Origin: DATBGZ01 sp963803115
GTDB lineage: Bacteria; Actinomycetota; Actinomycetes; Mycobacteriales; Micromonosporaceae
Reading direction: 5' to 3'
Assembly (NCBI GenBank): GCA_963803115.1
Contig: CAWDLN010000013.1
Coordinates: forward strand, 1 to 64,000
DNA length: 64,000 bases
The notes beneath the pieces were generated by a model. It was not told the origin of the DNA, did not search any database, and worked only from the letters and a program-made list of their open reading frames with translations. Position numbers and translations under genes: made by a program. Positions 1-8,454 of the stretch are shown here, in pieces. Every line of letters starts with the position of its first letter. Position 1 is the stretch's first letter.

Positions 1-2
1 TG

Positions 3-1067
3 ATTCGGCAATACGTGCTCAGGCTTGAGGAACTCAGCCTGTGGCTGGCCGAAGAGAAGGCGCGCGCGGTTCAGTTGGGGCTGGCCGACGACAAGCCGTC
101 CGGGGTGGCTGACATCATCCGACGGACTGGGCCGGCGGAAAGGGACCCCGACGTGCGGGCGTACCTGCGCGCGAAAAAGCTGCTGACCCCCAATGGCACA
201 TTGATGTTGAAAGGCAAGCGCGTAACTTCGCCGATTAACCGGTTGCGGGCGGAGAGCGGTGGTCTCGAGCGGCGGGGCGGTCGTGTGGGGCCGGCTGTGG
301 TGTCGGGGCGGCGTCGTGGTGCGACGTATCGGGCCGATTTCATGCCGTCGGATGAGCAGTTGGATGTTCTGGCCGCCCTCGGGCAGGTGTTTGTGCCGAC
401 TCAGCCGTCTGGTGATTGTTTGTTTCAGTCGTTTGTGTTTGTGGCGGCTGAGGAGATTGCTGCTGCGATTGGGGCGTTCCTCGACGATGAGGCTGTCCCG
501 GATCGGCTAAAGGCTGGTATGTCGCGGCTGAGCGCGGCGGAGTTGAGGCGTTCGTCGGGGAATGTTGCGATGGTGCGTTTGGCGTTGTCGCGGATGTTCT
601 TGCATGACTTCGACCTGAACGCTGATGAGTATGCCGTGTTGTGGACGCCGGATGTTGATGGTGCGGTGGAGTTGGACCAGGATCCGGAGGGTTTCGCGGC
701 GGATATTGCGGCGGTTGGGCGGTGGAATACGGATTATGGGGATCGGGTGGCGTCGATCGCGGCTCGCCTGTTCCGGATCAATCTGCAGCTGGTCAGGGAG
801 GACGGTTCGGTGGAGGAGCACGGCAACGTGGCGCATCAGGAAGCGAGGTATTTGGTTTATGTTCAGCGGCCGCGTCGGGCTCAGCATTATCTGGCGGTAC
901 GCGATTTTGATTTGGCGGGGACGACGAGTCACGGTGGATACGTCGGTGGAGGTGGCGGGTGGTGTGTTGGCGGCGGTGGATGCGTTGCTGCCGGCGTTGG
1001 ATGGGCAGGTGGCTCAGGTTCCGGGTCGGCGTCGCTCTGGTGTGGGCGTGTTGCGGGGTCAGCTTGA
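3..1067 (+). CDS. Giant modular effector protein, segment 1 (5' partial; OTU-like domain)
   Basis: The frame is open to the left window edge, so the N terminus lies upstream. The GTG at 15 is not a convincing start. Codons 3-240 encode the tail of a helical spacer repeat (pattern: WL, GVA, TGPA, P-V-AYL-AK-LLTP) that recurs at 8.1-11.2 kb. Then comes an OTU cysteine-protease-like domain (about 335-905) with a GDCLF nucleophile motif (Cys at 417) and a C-terminal HYL (His at 885). Homology to the second OTU unit (11.4-12.1 kb) stays in this frame to about 918 and then continues in the +1 frame from about 931. Residues encoded after about 930 are therefore frameshifted Gly-rich nonsense. Either this is an indel in a decaying gene or a sequence error. 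The family call is from motifs only. Confidence 0.6.
   Translation: MRQYVLRLEELSLWLAEEKARAVQLGLADDKPSGVADIIRRTGPAERDPDVRAYLRAKKLLTPNGTLMLKGKRVTSPINRLRAESGGLERRGGRVGPAVVSGRRRGATYRADFMPSDEQLDVLAALGQVFVPTQPSGDCLFQSFVFVAAEEIAAAIGAFLDDEAVPDRLKAGMSRLSAAELRRSSGNVAMVRLALSRMFLHDFDLNADEYAVLWTPDVDGAVELDQDPEGFAADIAAVGRWNTDYGDRVASIAARLFRINLQLVREDGSVEEHGNVAHQEARYLVYVQRPRRAQHYLAVRDFDLAGTTSHGGYVGGGGGWCVGGGGCVAAGVGWAGGSGSGSASLWCGRVAGSA
335..905 (+). other. OTU-like cysteine protease domain, copy 1
   Basis: The motif PSGDCLFQSF holds the candidate nucleophile (TGT at 417-419). A W-(x)n-I-A-x-LF-x-I stretch and a terminal HYLAV supply the order expected of OTU deubiquitinase-fold proteins (Cys near the N terminus, His in HY near the C terminus). 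It aligns along its whole length with the unit at 11425-12040. Catalysis and ubiquitin specificity are not implied; bacterial OTU domains are known mainly from effectors. Confidence 0.6.
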
Positions 1068-4000
1068 TGATGTGTTGGCGTTCGCGCGGCGCGATCCGCT
1101 GGCGGGCGGTGGTGCGGGTGGGGAGGAGGCGGCGGCCCGGCTGCGGTTGCGGGTGGCGGCGGTGGAGTTGGTGCTGGGGGAGTTCCAGGCGGCGATCGGC
1201 GACGCGATGTCGGCGATGGATGAGACGGACGCCGACCGACAGGCGGGCTGGCACGGGTTGCAGGACTCGGGGTATGTGCCGGCGCCGGTTTCTTCTTCCG
1301 GCGCGGGCCGTGCCGACCCCGGGTGGGTGTCGGCGGAGCCGGAGCAGAGTGGGTTAAGGCTGCGGAGGCTGGATCAATCGCGGACGGAGTATGTGCCGTT
1401 GTCTGGTGGGGGTTCTTTGTTGATGATGCACGACTTGGATCATGTGTTGGGGATGGATGACGAGTTTCCGTGGCGTGATCCGGCCGATCCGTTCAATCGG
1501 GTGCATCCAATGTATGCGGACGAGGACGGTCTGGTGCATCCGAATGTGCGATTGCTTGAGGTCGAATTTGATTCAGAGCGGAATGAGTTGACAGAGGTTC
1601 TTCGGAGCGGGGACGGCCGGCTTGGCGGTTCTGTGGAGGAGTTGACATCGGTCTGGCCGAGGTTGGAGGAGGATGTCGGTGGCATCGTCGGGCGGCTCAT
1701 TGAGCTGGGACGCACGCCTCGGGACCGCCGCGGCGCGGGTGGTACGCCGCGGCGTATGGCGGTGCGGCGTTTACGCGAGCAGGATGTGCGACCGCATGAG
1801 GCTGTCCTGGTTGGTCAGCGTGGGGGGTATTTGGTGGCCCCCGATTGGCAGCCGCCGGACGGGGAGGTGGGCGAGGGTCCTCCCTCTCCCGATTTGAGAC
1901 AGCTACCGCGGACAGAACTGCCGTTGCTTCGTAACGGCCGGGTTGTGGGTTTGTATATGGGTGGGTTGCTGCAGACTGTCGAGCAACTCGAACGGTGGGA
2001 GGCGACTTACCCGCAGTTCCCACGGTACACGATGGATCTTGTCCTCAAGTCAGGTGAGCCGATTTCGATGGGTGCCGAAGGGGTAGCTAATAGCACCGCG
2101 TTCGTTAACACGGCGTTGGATCCCGATAGTGGCCAACCAGATTTCGGGCGTATCAATGCGACTTACATGACCTTCCATATTCGTATGACCGATCGGCGCG
2201 GTGATCCCCACTGGCAAGCTGCCTCGGTTTTGCTCGCTTTTGATAACGCGGTTGATGACAGCAACCCTTCGGGCATGCTTCTGGTCGACTATGGCGCTAA
2301 CTATGGGGATAACTTCATCGAAGAGCCCCCGAGAAGAGAGCGCCGAAGAAGCGGCCAGCAACTCCCGGAGGTGTACATCAAGCCCGATCCTGACGGGCCG
2401 GCCGGCGAGGCACGCCAGGGTGTGACAGCGGCGGGTGGAGTCGAGGCGATGGATGTTGATGTGGTGCTGGCGCGGCGGGAGGTGGTGGGTGTGGTCTCCG
2501 GGGGTGTGTTGCTGGCTGATGGGATGTTTGAGGTTGCGGTGGCGGGGCCGGGTGCTGAGGGCGCGTTGAGGCTTGTAGGTCGTGGTGGAGCATCCGATGG
2601 GGTGGCTGTGTGGGATGTGTTCCGGCATCACGACGCTGGTGTTGTTGCTCGTGGTGGTGGTCTGATGCCGGGGGTGTTGGGTTCGCGCCGGTTGGGTGAG
2701 TTGGTGACGGCCCCGTTGGGCGGATGGGAGATGCGGTGGGACGACGGGTTGCTCGGTGCGACGTTCCTGTCAGGTCAGGTGAGAGCGCGGTTGGATGAGC
2801 TTGGTGGCCTGGACCTGCTCGGCGGTTCGGTGGTGTTGGGTCAGGAATTGGGGGGGCGTGATGTGGTGCTGGTTCGGGACCAGTCCGACGGAATGCGGGC
2901 GCTCGTGTTCGACGCCGGGCGAGCGTCGACGCTGTTGGGGTCGTTGGTTTTCAGCCGGGTCGATGATGGCTTTGCGGTGCGGTTCGTGAGGGCTGCGGAC
3001 GCGGGTTGGGCGAGGCTGTTCGAGGGTACGGCGGGGGCGTTGCGGGCGGTGGTGCTGGACGGAGATGTGCTACAGGTCGGGCCGTATGCAGTGACGGTGC
3101 CTGGGATGTCGGCGCAGCGTCCGTCGTGGGTGCCGACTGGGGTTGGTTGGGAGTTGCCCGATGTGTTGGTGCTGTGGCACCGGGCGGCGACGGGGGCGTT
3201 GTTGGTTGATGTCGGTGCTGACCGGCTGTTGGACGAGCTGTGGCTGACTCCGGGGGAGTTGTTGGCGTTCACGCCGGTGGATGAGGTGGTGACGAGCGCT
3301 GTGAGCCGCGCGGATCGGGCTCGTTCGGGGGCCAGTGGTCGCAAGCTGGAGGGGGTTGTGCCGGCGGAGGAGCTGCCGTCGCTGGTGGAGGTGTGGCGCG
3401 ACGATGACACGGGTGGCCTGACCGTGTGGCTCCGGGGCCGGCATCAGGCGCGATCGGAGCGGGATTCGAAGCGCAACGTGGCCGCCCCGGCTCGTGGTGT
3501 GCTGTTGGTGGTGCACGCGGAGGCGCAGGGGATGTTCGCCTATGTTCTCGACGGTGAGTCCGCGTGGCGTCGGGTTCGGTTTGCGCAGCTGGTGGCGTTG
3601 CTGCGGACCGTCTCTGGCGGCCGGGAGCTCCTGGCGCATGCCTGCTACGCGGCCTGGGGCGGTGGGGGGGCGTTGACGGCACTGCTGTCCTCGGCTCTGG
3701 GTATGCGCACTTCGGGGCCGGTGGGCCGTACGTTCGAGTTGAAGTACACGGGCCATGTGTACTCGACAAGCGATTTAAGGCTCCCGGCCACAATGATCGG
3801 CTCGGGGTGGCCGACGCGGCCGGATTCGGAGGAGGGGTATCTGTCCACGCCGGACGAACCGGCGCCGACGGTGATGACAGAAGGATCGTTCTGGAACACG
3901 GCGACGCCGGTGGATCTCATGCTGGACGTATTGTGGGGCGGGTCGGGCGTGTGGCTGTTGCCCGACGCCGCCGGCCGCGGCGGGCCTGGGTGGCTGGCCC

Positions 4001-7000
4001 GGCCGCCGGTGGGTGTGCATCTGGCGGACGTGATTGAGGTGTTCGTTCAGGGGCCGCCGACTCCTGGGCGGGAGGTGTTGGTGGAGGCGGAGGAGGCGCA
4101 CTCCGACGTCCGGACGATGACTCATGTGCGCGGCCGGCACGTGGCGACCTCGGTGGCGGACTCTGTCGGCGGTGGCGGTCTGCCGGTGGTGCGGGTGCAT
4201 AGCGTGGCGCAGGACGGGCGCGTCGTTCGCGTCAACCCACAGCAGCCGGTGGTGGGTCCGGTGCCGATCGTAGTGGCGGTGGATATGGCGCGGCGGACCG
4301 GTGGGTTGGTGCTGTTCGCGGATGGTCTTAGCGATGTGAGCCGTGGCGAGGTCGAGCTGGTGGCCCCGTCGGCTGGGGACGGGGCGGGTGGGGTGCGGAC
4401 GAGGTTGTGGCACGGGGTGTGGCCGGTGCCCGACTCCGGTGGCAGGTTGCTGTTCGTCACTCAGGTCGGTGCCGGGGCCGGTCACGGATTCGCGTTTCTG
4501 TCGCCGGACACGCCCGCCCGCCGGCTACACGAGCTCAACCGGATCACGCCAGTGGCCGACACCGTCGATCTGATTGTCGACGGGACGCTGACTGCGGACG
4601 GCTTGTTGCGGGTGTACGACCCCGACGGCGAGCCGTTCGGAATCAGCGCGGCCCACTTGGCTGCCCTGGTGCCGTCTGAGGTGGATGTGCGGCTGGTGCC
4701 CGTCAGCGAGCCGGATGAGCGGCTGGAGCGGTTCGCGGCGGCGTTGCGGGTGGCTCGAGGCGGCGAGAATGTGGTGTGGTTGGTGGCCGGGCCGGTCACG
4801 GTCGATGACCGGGGCCGTCTTGTGGCGGGTGGGAAAGCGGCCATGGGACTCCAACCCGACCTCGGCGGTACCCCGGCCCGACCCGAGATGATGTACATCG
4901 CGTCTGAATTGACGCCGGACCAGGTGGCGGTCAGGGGTTTGGCCGCCGGTCAGCAGGCGGTGGTGGCGCACCCGCAGGCGCCGGCGGAGGATGTGTATCA
5001 GGCGCTGGCTGCCTTGCCTGGGCGGTACGTGTATGTGACGCCCGCCCCCCCGGCGGTGCTCGCCGAGACGTCCCGGCCGCGTCGCGCATTGCGCGAGCGG
5101 CCGACGCAGCACACGCGGGCGGTGAGCGTGCGCATGCCCGACCGCGTCGATGCCCGCATGGTGTTGGGCTCGTTCCCGCCGCGCCGTCGCAGCCATGGCC
5201 GGGTCGAGGTGATCGGGTTCCACAGCCTGCCCGGGTTCCGTGGCGTCGTGGGCGGGTTGCCGCTGCTGCCGACGCACCTGCACGGCCAGTATCTGCAGCA
5301 CAGTGTGCGGGTCGACGCTGACACGACGATCCTGCTGCCGCCGTGGCGCATCGATGAGCTCGCCGCGGCCGGCTACCGGCTCGACCAGGCCCCGGCAGTG
5401 CCTGAGGACGGGTGGCGGGTCGTGGCCCAGGCCGACGGCACCACCGGCGATGGAGTGCGGCTGTGGCTGACCAACGGCAATGTCGTGAACCTGTCCGCCG
5501 CCGAGTTCGGCCGGTGGCTGCACCAGCACCCCGACCGGGCCGACCGTCCAGTGAACATCCTGCTCATCCCCGACCGCGATGGGAGCACACCTGACGGCGG
5601 CCGCCAGGTCGAGGAGGGCCGAGCGGTCCTGCAGTGGCGGCTGCATACGGCAGGACGACTGCCCGCCGTCACCGTGAACGTCACCGGGCCACGACCGACC
5701 GCCAGCATCCGGGACGGGGCCGGGCCGCCGGCAGCGGCGGGGCCCTTGCAGCAGTCATCCATGACAGCGGTCGCCACGCACGCTCCTCTGGCCGCCGATG
5801 TGGTGGTGGATGCGGTGGTGCCGGTGGTGCCGTTTGTGTACCGGGGCGCCGATGGCGGGCCGCAGCGGCGGGTGGACGAATTCGGCGACGCCGGGTCCGG
5901 TTCCGACGACACCCGGTCAGACAGCTCCGACGGATCGCAGTACGAGGGCTCGGCGACGGACTCGGGCGACGTCATGGATCTAGACGACGTCCTGGACGGA
6001 GATGACGCTGTGGACTCGGACGATGTCGTGGATCCGGACCTCGCGATGGATGTGGATGGGCCGGGCGAGTCAGGTGCAGGTTCGCCGCCGGCGGCGGTGG
6101 CTCCGATGGCGGGGCGTCGGGGGGGCGGGTGGGTCCGTTCTGGGGTGTCGGGTGGCACTCGACGCGGCGGGGTGTCGCGTGGGGTGGTGTTGCGGGTTGC
6201 GGTGTTGACGGGTCGCGAGCCGACGCGTTTGCAGTTTGAGGAGTTGTTGGAGCTTGGCTGGCGGGTGGATCATGGGGTTGGCCGGGGTAGGGACGTCTTG
6301 TTCGACGCGTTGATCGGGCAGGCGCCGGAGCGGGTACGGGCTGTTCTCGAGAGTGCGGGTGTGGAGGCTGGTGCGCCGTTGACGGCGGATCGTGTGCGTG
6401 CTGTTGTGGCCGACCTGCTGCCGGAGTTGTCTGCCGCGAGCCCGGTGTTGTTTGGTCTGGTCGTGGGTGGGGCGACGGTGGAGGAGGTGGCCGAAAGGCT
6501 GCGGGGGGGGTCTGGTGGTGACGTGGTGCGCGCCTGGGTGTTGCCGCTGCTGGTCAATGGGCTGTTCGGGGTGCGGGTGAGCGTCTTGCAGCTAGACGGT
6601 GTGATGGTGACGGTCGGCCCGGAGGAGGGTCCGCATGTCAGGGTGATGCGGGTGGCCGGCCCGGCAGGTCAGTTTGTGGCGTTGGCGGATGGGCTGCAGC
6701 CACGGCCGGAGCGGTATGCGCCGGTGTCGTCGATGCCGGGGGTGGGTTTGCCCGGGGGCGGGTTGGCGGGTTTGGTTGACGCCGGGATTATGGTGGCCAC
6801 CGCGATGATCCGCCGGGAGGTGTATGAGCGGGCCTACGCTGAGGCGCAGCGGGAGGCCGATGAATACCTCACCATGTTGGAGAGCTATCGGCGGGGGGAT
6901 TTTGATGATCAGGCCAACTTGAACGTGCTGTATCAGTTGGTCGCCGCGCGGGTGTTGACCACGTCGATGGGCGCCTTGTTGGCCTCGGTCGGGTTGGGGC

Positions 7001-8454
7001 AGGCGATGACGTTGGCCGGGCAGGAGGTGCAGGCGGCCTGGGACGTGTTGCCGGACTGGGTGCACGGCGAGGCCGTGTTGGGCCCGGACGTGTCGGCGGA
7101 CGTTTCTGGGCTGGTCGAGAACGCTGGTCTGTGGGCCTATGTCGATGCGATCGACAACCTGGAGGGGCAGTTGGGCGAGGACCCGACTTTGCAGCGGTTG
7201 CAGGCGGCGATCGCTCGGGGCGATCGGGCCGTGCTGATCGAGATTCAGGACGACGTCCTGGCTGGTGTTCAACCCGCCGAGCTGGCCCGGAGTGCCCATG
7301 AGGCCATCACCGCAACCCAGTTGGCCCGGGCGAGAGACAACGCCGCGGTCCAGATCCAGGCCGCGGCCCGTATTGTGCGGCACACGCTTGATCGGGCCGG
7401 CGCGCGGTCGATGCCGCCGGGAGACGCCCGGACCGGCGTGGCCGGGTCGGTGCGGCCCGAGTCCACCGCCTGGCTGCGTGGGGCGTTTCCGGGCCGCCGG
7501 GATCTGGCCGACGAGATCGAGACCCAGGTGCGTCAGGATCGTCTGCAGCTGGTCGATCGTTCGGCGGTGGAGGAGTTTGGCCTGGTCGGCGACGGTGGCA
7601 GCGTGTATTCGATCCAGGTCAGCGACGGCGGCGCCGACCACACCGTGTTGGCGTTGCTGCTGCCGATGATGGATCGACCCGGCCTGTCAAGACTGGCCGC
7701 GGTGAGCATCGAGGGTGTCGTGCGTGAACCCGCCGCCGCCGACCTGGTCGAGCTCGCGGGCGACTTCTCGCCCAAGTATTTCCATCGCCTTCACCTGCTG
7801 CCTGAGGCGGATCGGCAACTGCTGCGTTGGTTTGAGGCGAACGCCCACCTTCGAGGTTCCAAGGTCTTGAAGGTGGTTTTCCAGATCGTCTTGCTCATCA
7901 GGTTCGGGCGGTGGCTCAAGGACATACGCCCCGAGGTGGGCGGGCTGGCGGGACTGATCGGGCGAGGAGTAAACACGCCCGACCCGGAGCTAGAGGACTA
8001 CATGCGCGATGCCAGCCCGAAGTACAAGGGACGTGGTTGGCTCTGGACTGACGCCGACAAAGCGCTAACAAGGTTGAAGCACGACGTAAAGGCCCTGCGT
8101 GCCGGACATGCCAACCCGGCCCGACGGCTTGGCGCCCCCGACCGTGAGAGCAAGGCCATCGAATCGCTGAAAGACAAATATGACAACCCTAATACGCGGC
8201 GGGATGGAATGGCCGCGCTCTGGAGGCTCAGTGGCTGGCTGATCCGTAATGGCTACCCGCGTGGCGTGGCGGAGGTGACCCAATGGACCGGGGCGGCCAA
8301 GGACCATCCCGGTGTGCACGCCTACTTGGAGGCGAAAGACTGGCTACCCCGACCGACGCGATCAAGAAAAATGGCAGAGGCACGACTGCGGCGGTTACTG
8401 CGCTGCTGCGGAGACCGGCCTCTCGGCCGGTACAGCGGGCGATCGAACGTTTGA
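928..8454 (+). CDS. Giant modular effector protein, segment 2 (SET-like, His/Cys module, degenerate OTU)
   Basis: The frame is open from 625, but protein-level homology starts only at about 928, directly continuing segment 1. Order of modules: an alpha-helical post-OTU region (about 930-1230), a SET-like domain (1917-2330), beta-rich repeats without a recognised family, a His/Cys module (3490-3720), further beta-rich sequence, an acidic Asp/Ser-rich linker (about 5880-6075), a degenerate OTU (6180-6700), a long helical region with an IQ-like motif (7360), spacer module copy 1 (7456-7960) and a helical spacer repeat (8060-8340). Coding sense is lost at about 8346 in a CCCC run, and homology continues in the frame of the next segment; the last ~35 residues are nonsense. 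No signal peptide or membrane segment is visible. Confidence 0.6.
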   Translation, partial: VTVDTSVEVAGGVLAAVDALLPALDGQVAQVPGRRRSGVGVLRGQLDDVLAFARRDPLAGGGAGGEEAAARLRLRVAAVELVLGEFQAAIGDAMSAMDETDADRQAGWHGLQDSGYVPAPVSSSGAGRADPGWVSAEPEQSGLRLRRLDQSRTEYVPLSGGGSLLMMHDLDHVLGMDDEFPWRDPADPFNRVHPMYADEDGLVHPNVRLLEVEFDSERNELTEVLRSGDGRLGGSVEELTSVWPRLEEDVGGIVGRLIELGRTPRDRRGAGGTPRRMAVRRLREQDVRPHEAVLVGQRGGYLVAPDWQPPDGEVGEGPPSPDLRQLPRTELPLLRNGRVVGLYMGGLLQTVEQLERWEATYPQFPRYTMDLVLKSGEPISMGAEGVANSTAFVNTALDPDSGQPDFGRINATYMTFHIRMTDRRGDPHWQAASVLLAFDNAVDDSNPSGMLLVDYGANYGDNFIEEPPRRERRRSGQQLPEVYIKPDPDGPAGEARQGVTAAGGVEAMDVDVVLARREVVGVVSGGVLLADGMFEVAVAGPGAEGALRLVGRGGASDGVAVWDVFRHHDAGVVARGGGLMPGVLGSRRLGELVTAPLGGWEMRWDDGLLGATFLSGQVRARLDELGGLDLLGGSVVLGQELGGRDVVLVRDQSDGMRALVFDAGRASTLLGSLVFSRVDDGFAVRFVRAADAGWARLFEGTAGALRAVVLDGDVLQVGPYAVTVPGMSAQRPSWVPTGVGWELPDVLVLWHRAATGALLVDVGADRLLDELWLTPGELLAFTPVDEVVTSAVSRADRARSGASGRKLEGVVPAEELPSLVEVWRDDDTGGLTVWLRGRHQARSERDSKRNVAAPARGVLLVVHAEAQGMFAYVLDGESAWRRVRFAQLVALLRTVSGGRELLAHACYAAWGGGGALTALLSSALGMRTSGPVGRTFELKYTGHVYSTSDLRLPATMIGSGWPTRPDSEEGYLSTPDEPAPTVMTEGSFWNTATPVDLMLDVLWGGSGVWLLPDAAGRGGPGWLARPPVGVHLADVIEVFVQGPPTPGREVLVEAEEAHSDVRTMTHVRGRHVATSVADSVGGGGLPVVRVHSVAQDGRVVRVNPQQPVVGPVPIVVAVDMARRTGGLVLFADGLSDVSRGEVELVAPSAGDGAGGVRTRLWHGVWPVPDSGGRLLFVTQVGAGAGHGFAFLSPDTPARRLHELNRITPVADTVDLIVDGTLTADGLLRVYDPDGEPFGISAAHLAALVPSEVDVRLVPVSEPDERLERFAAALRVARGGENVVWLVAGPVTVDDRGRLVAGGKAAMGLQPDLGGTPARPEMMYIASELTPDQVAVRGLAAGQQAVVAHPQAPAEDVYQALAALPGRYVYVTPAPPAVLAETSRPRRALRERPTQHTRAVSVRMPDRVDARMVLGSFPPRRRSHGRVEVIGFHSLPGFRGVVGGLPLLPTHLHGQYLQHSVRVDADTTILLPPWRIDELAAAGYRLDQAPAVPEDGWRVVAQADGTTGDGVRLWLTNGNVVNLSAAEFGRWLHQHPDRADRPVNILLIPDRDGSTPDGGRQVEEGRAVLQWRLHTAGRLPAVTVNVTGPRPTASIRDGAGPPAAAGPLQQSSMTAVATHAPLAADVVVDAVVPVVPFVYRGADGGPQRRVDEFGDAGSGSDDTRSDSSDGSQYEGSATDSGDVMDLDDVLDGDDAVDSDDVVDPDLAMDVDGPGESGAGSPPAAVAPMAGRRGGGWVRSGVSGGTRRGGVSRGVVLRVAVLTGREPTRLQFEELLELGWRVDHGVGRGRDVLFDALIGQAPERVRAVLESAGVEAGAPLTADRVRAVVADLLPELSAASPVLFGLVVGGATVEEVAERLRGGSGGDVVRAWVLPLLVNGLFGVRVSVLQLDGVMVTVGPEEGPHVRVMRVAGPAGQFVALADGLQPRPERYAPVSSMPGVGLPGGGLAGLVDAGIMVATAMIRREVYERAYAEAQREADEYLTMLESYRRGDFDDQANLNVLYQLVAARVLTTSMGALLASVGLGQAMTLAGQEVQAAWDVLPDWVHGEAVLGPDVSADVSGLVENAGLWAYVDAIDNLEGQLGEDPTLQRLQAAIARGDRAVLIEIQDDVLAGVQPAELARSAHEAITATQLARARDNAAVQIQAAARIVRHTLDRAGARSMPPGDARTGVAGSVRPESTAWLRGAFPGRRDLADEIETQVRQDRLQLVDRSAVEEFGLVGDGGSVYSIQVSDGGADHTVLALLLPMMDRPGLSRLAAVSIEGVVREPAAADLVELAGDFSPKYFHRLHLLPEADRQLLRWFEANAHLRGSKVLKVVFQIVLLIRFGRWLKDIRPEVGGLAGLIGRGVNTPDPELEDYMRDASPKYKGRGWLWTDADKALTRLKHDVKALRAGHANPARRLGAPDRESKAIESLKDKYDNPNTRRDGMAALWRLSGWLIRNGYPRGVAEVTQWTGAAKDHPGVHAYLEAKDWLPRPTRSRKMAEARLRRLLRCCGDRPLGRYSGRSNV
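1917..2330 (+). other. SET methyltransferase-like domain
   Basis: The order of motifs follows a SET domain. First comes a basic-Gly lead into GLYMGG (the usual G-x-Y-x-G), then a Trp/Tyr-rich helix and a YTMDL strand. Next is EGVANSTAFVNTALD, at the place of the RFINHS-x-x-PN motif. It closes with LLVDYGANYGDNF, at the place of the E-L-x-x-DYG-x-x-Y motif. The N-H-S core is altered to F-V-N-T-A, and no post-SET cysteines are visible, so activity is uncertain. The identification rests on pattern and order only. Confidence 0.5.
3490..3720 (+). other. His/Cys (clan CD peptidase-like) module, copy 1
   Basis: A hydrophobic strand ending VVHAEAQG is followed about 40 residues later by a second strand ending LLAHACYAAWGG. 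The spacing resembles the His-Gly and Ala-Cys dyad of clan CD cysteine peptidases and the His/Cys modules at 33.7, 35.7, 37.0 and 40.6 kb. This is the most divergent copy. Confidence 0.35.
6180..6700 (+). other. Degenerate OTU-like domain (catalytic Cys and His lost)
   Basis: The GRDVLFDAL motif sits where the intact OTU units have SGDCLFxS. The Cys position is Val (GTC at 6295). A later AWVLPLLVNGLFGVRVSVL stretch matches the W...L...I region of the OTU fold. The closing HYL is QFVAL. Both catalytic positions are therefore lost, suggesting a structural or binding pseudoenzyme, or decay. Confidence 0.45.

Noticed and set aside
4525..5646. 373-codon minus-strand frame
   Set aside because: Composition is an artefact of antisense third positions; the plus strand carries conserved module order across the same bases.
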